DNA of 64,000 bases from Piezodorus guildinii (Eukaryota > Arthropoda > Insecta > Hemiptera > Pentatomidae). Where the stretch lies: NCBI GenBank assembly GCA_023052935.1, contig CM041294.1:151355899-151419898 (forward strand). The letters run 5' to 3'. The first letter of the stretch is position 1. Each line of letters starts with the position of its first letter. A program made the position numbers and the translations under genes. Under the pieces are notes generated by a model that was not told where the DNA came from, did not search any database, and saw nothing but the letters and a program-made list of their open reading frames with translations. Shown here one piece after another: positions 11,680 through 24,500 of this stretch.

Positions 11680-13918
11680 GTTATGAGAAAAAACCGCTTA
11701 GAGAACGGATTTAATTGGTATCCAGTTTTTAGATCTCACTGATATAAAATTAATATAAAACCTCATAATTTTTGGAGAAAGGTAGAAGTATTAATTTTTT
11801 TTTTTTTTTCTAGGTCGATTTTATAGGTTACATAGTAAAAATGATGAAAAGTCGATGACCTGTTTTGGTTTATTTGTTAAAACAATCGAAATTGATCTTC
11901 TGGTATTCAGATAAATATCAGTATAATATATTTTCATATAACGTGAATCTATTGTGGAGAAATAATAAAAAATAAATAATACTCTTAACAGACAATTTTT
12001 TTTTGTCAAATAAAAACAAACAATTGTAATTACCAGCTGATTCACGACATATGAAGAACGAATTTTTTTTTATATTAGCTAATTAAATTTGATTACATGT
12101 TTGGATAAATTATTGCATAAATAAAAAAACTTTCGCTTATTGATAGGTTATGATGATAGTACACAAACCAGAAGAACTGCTATGATAGTTGCGAGGCCTT
12201 GTTTAATATTCACCACATCCCACCAATTATAGTTCGCCGTCCATTTATCTTACTATCGCCTTTCATTCATCGATTGAATTTAAAGGCTACCTAGGTTTAA
12301 AATCTTCGGTGGCTTTTAAAAGGTCTAGTCAACTGCTTATGGTCTTAATTGTTTTAGGATTTTTTTTTAGGGCAATTATGAGGGAATATTAATAATATTT
12401 ACTTTTTTTTTTTTTTATAACTACCTACATGGTACTTGTAAAAAAAAAACTTATGGTAGTAGATAAAGCACTAGAATACTATTCTCCAGTATTGTGTTCA
12501 AATCCTGCAGTGGCGGATTAATTATTAATTTTTTTTCACTGAGATAATCACCTATAAAATACCTACAGCTTTTTTTTAAAGCTTAGCTGTAATTTTTCAC
12601 AGGTTGAGAACAAAAGTGTTTCTCTTATTTCTTGTTGAGGAAATTTAATAATTAAAAAAAAATCAGGAATGTGATCAAGAATTTATTTTTTTATTTTTTT
12701 CTTAAACGCCGTCTAAATACTAATAATGTGAAAATTAAATGCTTGCTTGCAGAAAAACAGTCTCTAACGTTAATTAATTTTATATTTTTTGTTTAATATT
12801 TTTATTTAAACCCATAATATTTACATTGTAGTAATATATTTTTTTTTTTTTTTAGTAATAACACATAACTGAAATGAAAATATTTTAAAATCCGCACAAC
12901 AAAAGCTATTTATATTTGTGTAGAGTTTTGGACCAGTAAATATTTCCAAATGGGCAAAAGATGAACTGTAGTACTTGCATTAACCATAAAAAAACATGGG
13001 AAGAAAATGTATTAATAAATATAACAATAAAATGAACAAATTCTTTTATTTATGTATATGGTATACAATAACAAGTTCTTCTGATGATCTAAACATGGTG
13101 TTCCGACACTTTTGTGGTAGACATTATCATTATCAAAATATTCTAAAATGTTTTCAAATAATAATCTGGTAAAATGTTTTTAATATTTTATATTAAACTT
13201 CAAAATAATAAAAAAAAATCAATTAAAAAACAAGACGCATTCATTCATTGAAACTTCAATAGCTTACTCCAAAAAAATTTATAATGAAATTTGAAGTTTT
13301 TAAACACTCAACCATAAAAGTATTTATAAAAGTTAAAATATGCAACTCAGTATAAATAATAGAGCACTATGACGTCATCAGAGCGTTCATCAGCTGTCTG
13401 TTTCTCCATTCATTTGTTGCTTGCCCTGAAAATGAATTAAATAATTCATTCATATCCATTGAAAATACTTAAAAATTGTTCATTAATTATTCTATTGATA
13501 AATAAAAAATATAGCTGTTTCGTACGAAATATTTGTGTCAAATGGTCGTGTTTCTTTTAATGTATAGTTATTAATAACATATATGAAAATAAAAATGGAA
13601 GAAATTAATTAGACACATTAAGTCTATATTTGACTTCTTCTTTTTTGTTTAAATAAGCATTAGGTATTTCAATAAAGTATTTAAATGTTAAACCCCATAA
13701 AAATGTTCATGGGTTTTACTATTTTTGGGGAAAAAAAAAACATGAAAAAAATATTTCTGCTGTTTTCTCCTTCGTTTGCTTATCGTATTTTTTCATATTT
13801 ACCAATTTGTTTGCAAATGTTAACAGAGAGTAATAGTTAATTATTTTGAGTCAACAAAATTAACGATACTTTAGGGGAGGAAAAAAAATGAGAATTTGGC
13901 GTTTTAGCCGTGAAAGAA
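11279..13918. other. AT-rich intergenic stretch
   Basis: Contains (TA)n tracts at about 11440-11495 and 11636-11680 and several poly-T runs. A B-box-like TGTTCAAATCCTGC is at about 12497. A CRE palindrome TGACGTCA at 13370-13377 lies near CAGCTG at about 13391, with no obvious gene attached. No supported coding sequence. Confidence 0.5.
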
Positions 13919-14300
13919 TGGTTGGAATGAAAAAAGCCACATTTAGTCTATATTTTTTAAATGTTGAGGCTTTTATTGACACGCTATAGCTCCGTTGGCG
14001 TTGTTCTGATCGAAAATTTGCTGAAGTTTTTCGAATCAGAAATTTTATGGAGAATTTTTTAAATAATACGATGTTTGTCTCTGCTACTTACCATTACGAA
14101 GCTATGTTGGTTGGAATGAAAAAAGTCACGTTTAACAAAAAAAAATTTAAGTGTTGGGACTTTTTTGACAAGCTATAGCTCCGTTGGTGTTGTTCTGATC
14201 GAAAATTTGCTCAAGTATTTCTGATCAGAAATGTAATGGAAAATATTTTTTATTTTATAACGTTGTCTCTGGGACCTAATGTTTAGAAGGTTTATTGCTT
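13919..14300. repeat. Tandem duplication, 189-bp period
   Basis: Two diverged copies begin TGGTTGGAATGAAAAAAG at 13919 and 14108, each with GCTATAGCTCCGTTGG and GTTCTGATCGAAAATTTGCT. A third partial start, TTTGAATGAAAAAAAGT, follows at about 14301. No coding capacity seen. Confidence 0.75.
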
Positions 14301-14552
14301 TGAATGAAAAAAAGTATCAATGGACATAATAATAATAATAATTGGCTTACCACCAGTGGACATAGATTATTAAAAATAAATTTTGTTTGTGGATTATTTC
14401 TTTCTGTTTTTACCTCGTATACTTTATCAATATGTCCCTAAACTTAATTTATCTCTGACAGGAAAGAACATTACATTATGGAGAAACATATTAAGTTTTT
14501 CTCAGTCATGGCGAAATACTATAGGTTAATTAAATTTTATTTGAACCAATTT

Positions 14553-15113
14553 TTACTTTCACTTATTTATCAGGTTTTAATATGATGTAGGTTTCATTCT
14601 GATTGAAATAGTCTGATAGGGCTTAAATTCCGATATTTCAAAATTTCTTACTCTAAAGTACTTTTAATTTTGTAGGTACTTAAAAAATAACAATACAATT
14701 TTGTTATCAACGATGAAAAACAAGTAAATATATAAGTTGAAGGAATTCGATCTCTAGTTAAAGGAGAAAACTTCAAAAATATTTTTTAATGCAATTTTTT
14801 GTTTTTGAACTTAATAACAGTAATATACATGTATAATGTACTGTTGGAATGCTAAAGATTTTAGAAAAAATATAATCTCATACACAAGCTTTTAAAAGTT
14901 AATAGAAGAGAGTGATGAAAAGAAGATAAAACTGACTGATTATTTTAGATAATAATATAATAGATTTTTTAATAAAACACATCTTTCTATATAAATTCAA
15001 TTTAATTAATTCTTAAATAGTTTCACGTATTTTTATCTCTAACTGTATTTGAAAATTCTTTCATTGATTTTAAAAATGGAGGTAAGTGAAAGACGTGTGT
15101 TGCCCGCACCAGA
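14553..15113 (+). mobile_element. Helitron-like repeat, internally deleted copy
   Basis: Has the terminal CTTTCACTTA, then jumps straight to the AATATGATGTAGGTTTCATT block, losing about 300 bp found in other copies. It ends correctly with GGTAAGTGAAAGACGTGTGT and TTGCCCGCACCAGA. This is the last copy before the Myc locus. Confidence 0.75.
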
Positions 15114-18100
15114 TTTTTTTACTAGTGGAGAGGATACCCTTGTCTTAGCTCTTCTGCTTAAGGTCTTATTACTCAAATACTTAATCATACTAAAAAATTA
15201 TTTACAATTCACTTGGATAAACGACAGACTCAACAATAATCTAAGGACTGATGGTGCGACAATTATTAATAATTTCTTGTCTAAACGAGAAAAAAGAACT
15301 TGAGGAATTTGTGGAATGTGCAACTGAAAAATTAACAAGTGTTATGCTGTAAATAATCGGCATTGTTATGGGTATTGTTCGGGTTTGGACCCAACCTTTT
15401 TCCGTGAAGAAACCTTCTCGGAAATGCTAAGCAAACAATGCCCCTAGTTCATGAACCGGCAGGAATTAATGTGTAGGTTTGTATTTTTCAAAATGTTTAA
15501 TGTCCCCATTCTATTTTAAACTCAGTAAGTTAAAATGCTAATTAATTCATTTTACGCTATCATTAAGAAACTTCTTAAAAAGTTATCACAAAACAAAGAT
15601 AATGCAACACTTTGTTGTCTGGGTAGGAAAGGAAACATATTTGTAAATATTTTTTTAGTATATTATAAACATAGTTTTCTCTGATTCATTCAGGATTTTT
15701 TTTTCAAGTTTAAGTCACCATTATTTATTTATGTTATATAGTTTTCAGTGTTTATCCTTGTTTAATTCCATCTTAAGCTTGTTTCGTGAACATTATTGAC
15801 AATTCAGTTATGGATTATAAAATTATTTAATGTTTTTGTTTCTATTACTATCACATTTAACCAGTTGTACAATACTATACTCATATAAAAAAAAGAAAAA
15901 AAAAGGAGGTAATAATACAATAAACTTAAAACTAACATGCATTGTGCTTAATTCATTTGTTATATTTGTTACTAATCTGAAGAAATATATAATTTAATTA
16001 CTGTATGTATGTTACAGGTATTTTCATTGTTTTTTTTAATTTTATTTTAAAAAAAATTAATTAATGTAATATAATCCGAAGAGTATAATGGGGTAGTACT
16101 ATTGCATACAAAAACACATAAAAGAACAAAACATTTATTACAGATTTTATGCCTCAGAACCAAACCAAAAAAAAAAAAAATTTGTATTGTAAAAATAATT
16201 ATTTTTTTTAAAAAACAAAAACTAATTACATAATAACTGAAAATACTAATAATAACACTAAATTAAGTAATCAGGAGGAAGTCTGCTGTAAAATAAAAAA
16301 TTATATAATAAACAATTCCTAAGTTATATATATATATATAGGTAAAGTAGTGTAAATGAATTAATGGTGTTGGTAAATAAAATTTAAATCACATACAAAA
16401 TGTCTGCCCAAAAACATTTTTATATATACGAGAAATAAAAATAATGTTTTTGGTATAAATAAACCCAATTTATTCATAGGATTAATTTATTATTATAAAA
16501 AAAAAAAAAAAGGAATGTGTGGAAACATAAATAGCAATTAAACTTGAGATTTAAACAAATAAATAAATCACAGATTTTTTTTTTCAGAAAAACAGTTCTG
16601 TCCAAATAAACCGGAATTGCTGATTTTAAATAATTCATAACCTGGGCCAGTAATATTTGTTTTTACTAATCCTCTTCAATCCATTTACTTTTAAAAAAAA
16701 AATAACAGGTGTTAAAAAATTCATGGCCAATGTAATGTTATTATTTCTGAAAGGTTTAATAACAAAGATTCACACGTTTTATTTAAAATAATGAAATAAC
16801 ATAAGTATTACAAACCAACATCTTATTTGGTTTATATAATCATTGGTTTATAAGAAGTGTTTTTTTTTTTGCCTATAGAATAAAAAAATAATTAAAAATC
16901 AGTACAAAAAAAAAAAAAAGTACAAAGAATTAAAAAAAAATACTCGAAATTGTTCTTTCTTTTTTTCTTTGATTTGTAAACAAAATTATTATAAAATCCC
17001 TTTATCGGTTCCATTAAAGAATAAATAAATTAAAATAAAAAAAAGTGTGAACTAATAATTACGGCGATAATGAGTGGTGGTGATAAGTTATCTCGGATAA
17101 GGTTCAGTGGCCAGGAGTTTCATTCATACAGCCACCAATTAGTGACTTGTCTTAGTACTAAGGCGGGCTGCTTCATTCATAAGTACCATAACCTATACTC
17201 GGGTTCGAAACCTATCAACATAGGTATAATTTTTATCGAAACGTACATTTTTAAATACCTAGAGGACATTTAAAAATAAACGTTTAAATAGGAATGCGAT
17301 TGATTTTTTTTTTTCCCTGAAATTTCCCATTACAAAATTAATTTTTCTTATGATGAAATTTTTAATACTATATTTCATCATTTATTTTTAAATCATTGTT
17401 TTTTTTTTTTTTTTTTATATTATGTAATTCTTTTATACTGCACCAAGTCAGGTTTGTTCATAATTTTTTTTGTATCACCTTTTTTTTTTTTTAAATAATA
17501 ATCAGCATCGAAAATAATTTAAAAAAATATAAAACAAAAAAAAAATTATCATTTATTAAAAATATTTTATTTGTAATCCCTTTCCTGACATATCTTAACT
17601 ATAAAGCTCCCTATAATTTTTTTTCGTTTCAGAAACTACTTTTTCTTTATGAGATATAAATTTAAACATTAATGGGATTTTCTGGTGTATTTCTTATAAG
17701 AAACAATTTAAATGAATACAAATTAAAAATGTATTCTTAATAAAATTAAAAAAAAAAAACAACGTATTTCCCTTAACTCCGAATTTTCAAGATTTTTATT
17801 CTATTTAACAATATTTTTTAAATAAATAAAACGGTAAATTTCTAATTTTTAAACATTTTTTTCTAATTTTCTAAGTTTCATTCATTAATAGAATTATTTT
17901 TAAAGCTTAAAAACTAATATTTATTCCATGTGATTGAAAATGCGGTCTAACACCGAACTAGATAACAGCTGTTGTATTCATAAATAAAGGAAGGTTTTTA
18001 ACTTCAATAACTGCCATAAACTGGATTTCTTTTTATTTACACGGGACATTTCAAATGATAAATGTATGGGTTGAGTGAGAAAAAAAAAATTAAAGTGATA

Positions 18101-18499
18101 TTTAATTATATTTTTACCAATAATTACATTTATCTAATTAATTATTACCATTTTTAAGCTGAAGAGACACCGCGATAGGTTATCAAAGAGATAAGACGAG
18201 TAGTAAGGGGAGGCGGGCATTTTAATAATAGTATATTAGTAAGGAATAGTAAGGCTACCCCCACTCCTCCAAAGAAAGTAGTCCCTCTTTATATGAAGAT
18301 ATAACTGACAATAGGCCTTGACAGCGACGGGAACTGTTACGAATATGTTTAAAAAGTGGAATAGCAACTTTTTGAAACATTTCCGAATGAGTTCGAAGCC
18401 TATTTGCCGAATCGGCACCGTAAAATGAGGGAGTTGACAGGAGTGACCCATTTTGCGCCGGGTTCCCGCCATACTGGCACAGCCTCGCCAGTCTCTGAG
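15114..18499. other. AT-rich sequence upstream of Myc
   Basis: Dominated by poly-A, poly-T and AATAA-type tracts. The region 17065-17240 is less AT-rich and holds the GATA triplet and a B-box-like GGGTTCGAAACCT. From about 18170 the sequence turns GC-richer toward the presumed Myc promoter. No gene or known large repeat seen. Confidence 0.5.
17081..17102. promoter_or_regulatory. Triple GATA site upstream of Myc
   Basis: GATAAG, TTATC and GATAAG are packed into 22 bp about 1.4 kb upstream of the presumed first exon, in an island that is less AT-rich than its surroundings. It may be a promoter-distal element; function not shown. Confidence 0.3.
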
Positions 18500-18686
18500 T
18501 GGCTGCCGGCTGCTACGCATCCACTCCTCTCTCTCCGAGTCTTCTGTCACTCAACAATGTCTCTTAGTATCAGTCGCTTCTCGACGGTATTTAGTGATTT
18601 ACAGTGATTTAGTTCCCTGTGTTAAAGGAAAATAAAAAAGTTTAGCCCTAGTTTCGGCTGGACGTCTGTTGGATTTCATATCGCAG
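18500..18686 (+). other. Myc: Probable noncoding first exon of Myc, with promoter-proximal sequence
   Basis: This is a GC-rich block in AT-rich sequence that ends at a strong splice donor, CAG|GTAAGC, after 18686. Two initiator-like pentamers are present: TCACTC with its A at 18549 and TCAGTC with its A at 18572. The first has GCTTC at +28 to +32, four of five matches to the downstream promoter element. There is no TATA box at the expected distance. The next good acceptor is at 21337, which leads into the start-codon exon. Vertebrate and Drosophila Myc genes also begin with a noncoding exon, so the layout fits. The 5' end given is a guess; only the donor is well supported. Confidence 0.55.
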
Positions 18687-21337
18687 GTAAGCGGCCACTA
18701 CTCCTCACCGGCGAATTCGCCTGATGGAATTTTTTTTTTAAATTTTTGTTAAGTGATCGTTCCGAGTGTTAATTGTACTTTAATATTTAGTGTTTCACAC
18801 TGTGTAATATATATGCAACAAGTGATTACAAGATAATCGATTGACATTAGCAAGAAGTTGCCGGTGTCCGTCGAAAAACCGGCTTGACATTTTCATACTG
18901 AATTTATTTATTTTTTTTTTACAATTTCAAAACACAATCTGCATTAACCACAATATTCTTGCCTTTTATACTACTCAATTCGAGCTGTCATTAAAAAAAG
19001 AAAATTACTTTGACAGGTATTCTTACACATATCAAATTAATGTTTCTTAAAACAGTATTAAACATCAAATTTGAAGTAATATTAAGGTATGTAAATTTTT
19101 AACTTTTGTGATCATACATTGACCCTCTTATATAAACACCGGTCTCCTTGGTTACCAGTCTTTATTTGATTGTCAGAATTTTTTTTTTACCCTCAAAGTC
19201 TGTATTAGCTCGTTTTCTGTTAGTAAAGACTTACTATTGTCCTGAACTCGAAATTCTTGGAATTTAAAAGAGCTTTGAAAGTGCTAAACTATACTTAAGT
19301 ATTCATTTCTTGAAATTTAATTTAAGCATTTTGAACAGGTATTGAATATGAAAACAATTTAAGTTTAAATGTTTAATACATTAACGTTTTATTATCTCTG
19401 AGCGTTTAGAAATTAAGTGAAAATGTATTTTAAATTATTTTGCGAAAGAATTTCGGAGAAATATTCGCTCTCTGAAAGCCTGAGAACCGGCTGGGAACTC
19501 GCCGGCAAACGTCAGCCGGCATTCTTGCCTGGCCAACGCCCTACCGTTGCCGCCCTGTCAAAAAGGCCGCTTCTGTCTGCTTTTAATGTCATTTATTTAT
19601 TTATCCGCCCTCCGATTCAATTCTATTAAACAAAACTATTAATAACCACGAAAAAACATTTCCTACTTATGTAAATTTAGAATTACATTTAATTATAGGA
19701 CTTTGACAAAAATCGATTCTCACCAATTAATCGCCAAATCTCGAACCACCTGTTGTAATAATTAGCTACTCTCAAGATAAGAAATACCTGGCGCCCAGAA
19801 GTTTTTTTTATCGTATGTCAAGTCATCGCTGGTTTCTCCTAGTTTGTTTAATTATATGATACCGGTTTCGTAACAGGCTGTGTCATTCCTTTTTCTTACT
19901 TTTTTTTTTTTTTTCTATATATCTTTTATCAAATATTATAAGTGACGAAATAAATTGAGGAAAATCTCTAATAAATTAAGAAGTGTTGAAAAAAAAAATT
20001 ATGTAATTATTTTCTGTGTATCCAATAGATGTCATTAAATACGGAATTTTTGACAGAATGTTACTTCTAGACCTATATCAAAATTATTAATTTTTCTAAA
20101 ATCTATTTTTTCGTTTTACGTACAATTGAGCGATGAAGAAATATTAATTTATTTTATATGTTATTTATGATTCCTTATTTTTAAGTTAGCGTTTAAAGTG
20201 ACAAATTGTATATATCTTTGCTCCGAATTTCGTCGTAATATAATTTAACCAACTCCGAAATGAAAAAATGAAAATTCTAATTCAAAGTAAATATTTTTGT
20301 TTGTTAATTTAATTTAAAGTATTAGTTTAATATATGCCCAGTATTAACATCTTGTAAAATTTGAGAATCTTCAGAAAATATATATATATATATTTTTATT
20401 CTATAATAAACAAGTGTACTGAGTCGAATTTTCCGTGCCGTATTTGTTTTGTATTCCGTATTTGTTTAAGTTTGTCAAAAGACAAAAAAAAAAAAATCGT
20501 TATTTAAATTTATTGTAGCAACACATTTTACTGTTTTTTTTTTTTTTTTCTTAAAAACAAAATAATGAAATTTAAGAATTATAGCTCATTTACTTGTACT
20601 GTGTACAGTTGTAAATACCAATAGAAGAATTAAAAAAAAAAAAAAAAAAGAATTAAAAATGTCAATTTGAAGTTCTATTTTTTAAGATGATAAAATCATT
20701 ATACGTATAGTTAAAAAAATTATTATTTGTGTAAACAAAATTTATCTTGCTATTTTATCCAGATTTGTTTTTTCTTATCCTCCAACTTTATTTACAAAAT
20801 AAATACACAAACATATTTATTTTCTTTTATCCAGAATTTTTTTTTGCAAAATATATAAGATAATTTTATCAAAATTAAATTTATCAGACATCTAATTGAT
20901 GTGAGAAAATATACTTAATTTTTTATTGATTTGCTCGTAAATCTTTGAATCAATAATTGTATTTATTTATTTTATGATATTTCTAAATTAGACTTTTTTT
21001 TTCTTTTTTTTTTTTAAGAGTAAGGTAAATAAATGTAACAAATAATGTTAAAGGTTGGTAACAGGAACTATTTAGCAAAAATAAATAAATACAATATGCA
21101 GTGTAATTTTACAAAGCTGTATAATTGGTGTTTCAAAGACACAAGTCGAGTGAACCGTCGGGTGCATGACCGGCTCAAGGCGAGCAAAGTGACGTCTAGT
21201 CATCACCGCACGATCTTACCTTCTCTCTTCGTCAAATATATCAATAATAAATAATTTATAAAAAAAATTTCTTAGTTTTAATTGTGTCTATGAATGTGAG
21301 TTGTGTTTCTATAAAGGTGCACTTTGTTAACTTGCAG
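18687..21337 (+). other. Myc intron 1 (2651 bp)
   Basis: Runs from donor GTAAGC to acceptor TTAACTTGCAG. It is mostly AT-rich with poly-T and poly-A tracts. A GC-rich island at about 19470-19590 stands out, and a smaller CpG-containing patch lies at 21145-21220; either could be regulatory. I found no recognisable mobile element in it. Confidence 0.55.
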
Positions 21338-21535
21338 ACGTTAAGAATTTAAAGAAGAAACAAATAGAAGTTTGGCGGTGATATTGCTGAGGGACCTTTT
21401 GTTGACCAAGGTACAGCAATGTTGTCCGGATTCCCAAGCTTGCAGGCTATTACCCTGCCAAACCTGTCAACCTTACCCAACCTACAGCTGCCCATGATGC
21501 CCGTCGAACCTTCTTCTCAGCCTACGCTCAACCAG
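21338..21535 (+). CDS. Myc: Myc exon 2: 5' UTR end plus codons 1-39
   Basis: The exon follows acceptor CTTGCAG ending at 21337; coding starts at ATG 21419. An in-frame TAG at 21365-21367 and no earlier in-frame ATG make this start likely, and the -3 base is G, which suits translation. The 39 codons form a Leu/Pro-rich segment with repeated LPNL-type steps (residues 13-24). I see no clear match to the vertebrate Myc N-terminus here. The donor is CAG|GTCTGC, weaker than consensus but with the required GT. It leaves the frame in phase 0, which exon 3 continues. Confidence 0.88.
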
Positions 21536-24500
21536 GTCTGCAAAACATATCTATCTATAGTTTATAGTTGTATCATTGTAATAAGTGTGTACAAACAGTA
21601 GAGTTAGCTATAATATAGTATCCAAAAAGATCTTAAGTGTGATATTGGGTTAAAAACGTAAGTAGGAGTATTGTTTTAAACGATTTTAATGACAGGTTAC
21701 AGCGTAACAGACCGCCCAGTGGTTGCCCTAGTTTTTTGTTTTTTTCTTTTGCAATTAAAATTTCACTCTGTTCATATTCTAATATACTCACTTCATTCAT
21801 TATGTTCCATTAGACTGTCAGAATAATGTTTAATGATTAGTGTATTAAATTAAGACAGAAGTAATTTGTAAAGAGAACATTAATCTAATGTTCTTCGGGT
21901 TCTGGGTTCGAACCCCTGCTTAATAAATTAATAATTACTCTGTTATTTCAACCGTGGTACGACTCTGGGATATGGAGACCCTTCTAGAGCACACCTAGCC
22001 TCTATTAAGTGCGTACCTATAAATTAAAAAAAAAAAAAAACGGCTGACACTGTAATGTGATCTCTGCTTTGGCGTAGAAACTGTTCATAGTTTGTAGTTT
22101 AGTTTGCCCAACAATATAAGATTAGTGTTAAATGTTGATTAGGATTTGTTTTACACGAAGTAATAAATTCTGCCCGGTTTCAGATATCGAACTTCGAATG
22201 GGACCGCGATCTCCAGGAATGGGACTGGAGCACAGTCTCCGGAGGCCTGGACCTCGAGGTACCCCCTGAAGAGTTCTGGAAGAAATTCGAAGAGCTTCCC
22301 GATCTAGGTGACAATTTTGAAACCCTCTTCGCCGAAGTGAACGGACTCGGCAACACCAGCCCGGCGAGCCCCGTCATGGGCGACGTCCTCAGGAACCACG
22401 ACTGCATGTGGGCCGGCGTCTGCCACTCCAAGGAGCACGGCCACAAGAGCGAAGAATCCCAACACATCCCCAGCACCCACAAGTCACAACCACCACAGGG
22501 CAAGGAGAAGAAGAGGACGGTGATAGTCCAGATGAGCAGATCCCTCCTCATCAACAACCGCCCCCTGTCGGACAGCATGATCCTGAGGCCCGACACCCCA
22601 CAGTCTTCCGAGTCTGAGGACGAACCTGTGGCGGCCAAGACTGTGAGCCCCACCGAGGTCACCGGCCAGTATAGGAGGCCCCAATCCCAATGTCCCTCGC
22701 CCCAAGTGACCACGGTCCACGACCACAACTACGGCAACAAGAAGCTGAGGACCGACGAGCTGGGAGTACAAACGCCCTCCGACTCAGGTTAGTCTCATTA
22801 TAGTCTATATTCTTTTTTGCAGATGATTTGGCCGTACTGAACTATCACTTCAGTGTGGCCTCTTATAATTATTTATTTATAATTATTTTGCTTCATGATC
22901 ATAGTACAGATTTGACATAAATTCATCATTTACTACCTAATAATATTTTCGTAATGCAAACGTACCCCTCTCCCCCCTCCCTCTCCTCTGCATTCTCTTA
23001 TACCCGGTGAATATTTTCAAATGACATTTGATTTGGCGGGCGGACCGGAAGGTGTGGAGGTGAAGCTATCGACCCGAGGTATAAAATGTTGCCCCTAATA
23101 GCATTAGTATTATCAGCTTTCTTCGGGCCCTAGTGGGGCTTCTGTTCCTCCTTCCTCGGCCATCTCACCAATAATTAGACAGTTCGCGCCAAAGGAGAAA
23201 GAAAGAAAAAGGGTCAGTAGCTGCCGACAGATGGATATCAAAATTTTTTGATGATTCCAACAGAAAGGTGTTTACAGTTTAGAAAATGATGACGGCGGTC
23301 GAAAGGTAGCTTCTCACGGTCGCGATTTAGACTTTCACCTCATCATAATAAGCAAAAAAATCTTCGATTCTTATATTCTGTTGACGTAGTTTATTTCGTG
23401 TTTTCCTCATCTCCTTGCACTGCAGAGGGAGAGTATTTAGTAACATAAACTCCCAGCACAAAGCTGTCGAACGCAGCTGTCACAAACCCATTATGAAATC
23501 TCCTACCGATTTTCAATAAGTGTATCGTTTCCGTGTGTAGCTCCCCAGGGGGCATTTGCTAGGTGACGAAATGATTTGGCAAAATTCCTGCAGAGCTAGG
23601 AGCGGCCGGGAGGAAGGACCTGTGCAAGGACTGGCATGCTTAATATGAAATCCTAGCCGTCTTGGGTTCGACACCCGCTTGCGAACTTTTTGCTCTTTGG
23701 AATTTCTAGTAAACTCCTTCAAATAATACCTGAATCGACTGTCCTATAGTGACGTCAAAATAATACAAAATGCATGATTAATTATTCGCCTTATTGATTC
23801 AATGGAATTTTGATTAAAACACAGTATATATTCTTTGTAGACATTATTCAATGGTTTACAAACATTTCCAGATATTTTATATTTAATGAATGGAAATTGC
23901 TGTAGACGGCTGTTATATTTGATTATCAGGAATGCCAACTATTTCTGTTTTGTTCATTAGGAGCAGGGCTGTATTGAATGCCGATATATTGGCACTACTT
24001 GTTCATTATAATGGCTGTAATGAATGCGTCATTAACATGCGTTTACGTGTTCTTTTGTCGCCTCGTCTTCTATTATTTACCCATTCATTCACATCTCGTT
24101 TTGAGGTATACTGTCGGGTGTAAATATTTTGGAGTAATTTCATTTTTCTGTCGATTTCCTCGTCGCGGACCGGCCGTAGTATCTGCTGGACTTTCCGTCC
24201 CATATCTCCAGAGGAAGCGATAATTTGTAGTTTTAGGCATTCTCAGAATTTTTACCAGTTGTTTCCCTCTTCGATAGTTGTACTATTCTCATATAGCCGC
24301 ACTGATATGAGGCGATTGTCGGCTACTGACTGACCTACTGTCCTTGGGAATGACGATGAGCCGGTTGTGAATATACTCAGGGCTCATCTTATTGAATGCA
24401 AAAATCGGAATGAATAATAACCGGGCGCCGACTCCGCGAGAGTGGATCGCTCCGGCCTTCGCGGCACGTGTACGATTCAATTGTGCTTCCTGGGAGGGAG

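Noticed and set aside
13370..13397. Promoter suggested by TGACGTCA and CAGCTG
   Set aside because: No exon, start site or coding region follows within several kilobases.
22180..22771. Minus-strand open frames of 182 and 95 codons opposite Myc exon 3
   Set aside because: Exact overlap with a clearly coding plus-strand exon and no recognisable protein features.
23600..23675. tRNA gene with GGTTCGACACC B box
   Set aside because: No complete cloverleaf could be drawn; the T stem has only three or four pairs. Possibly a relic.
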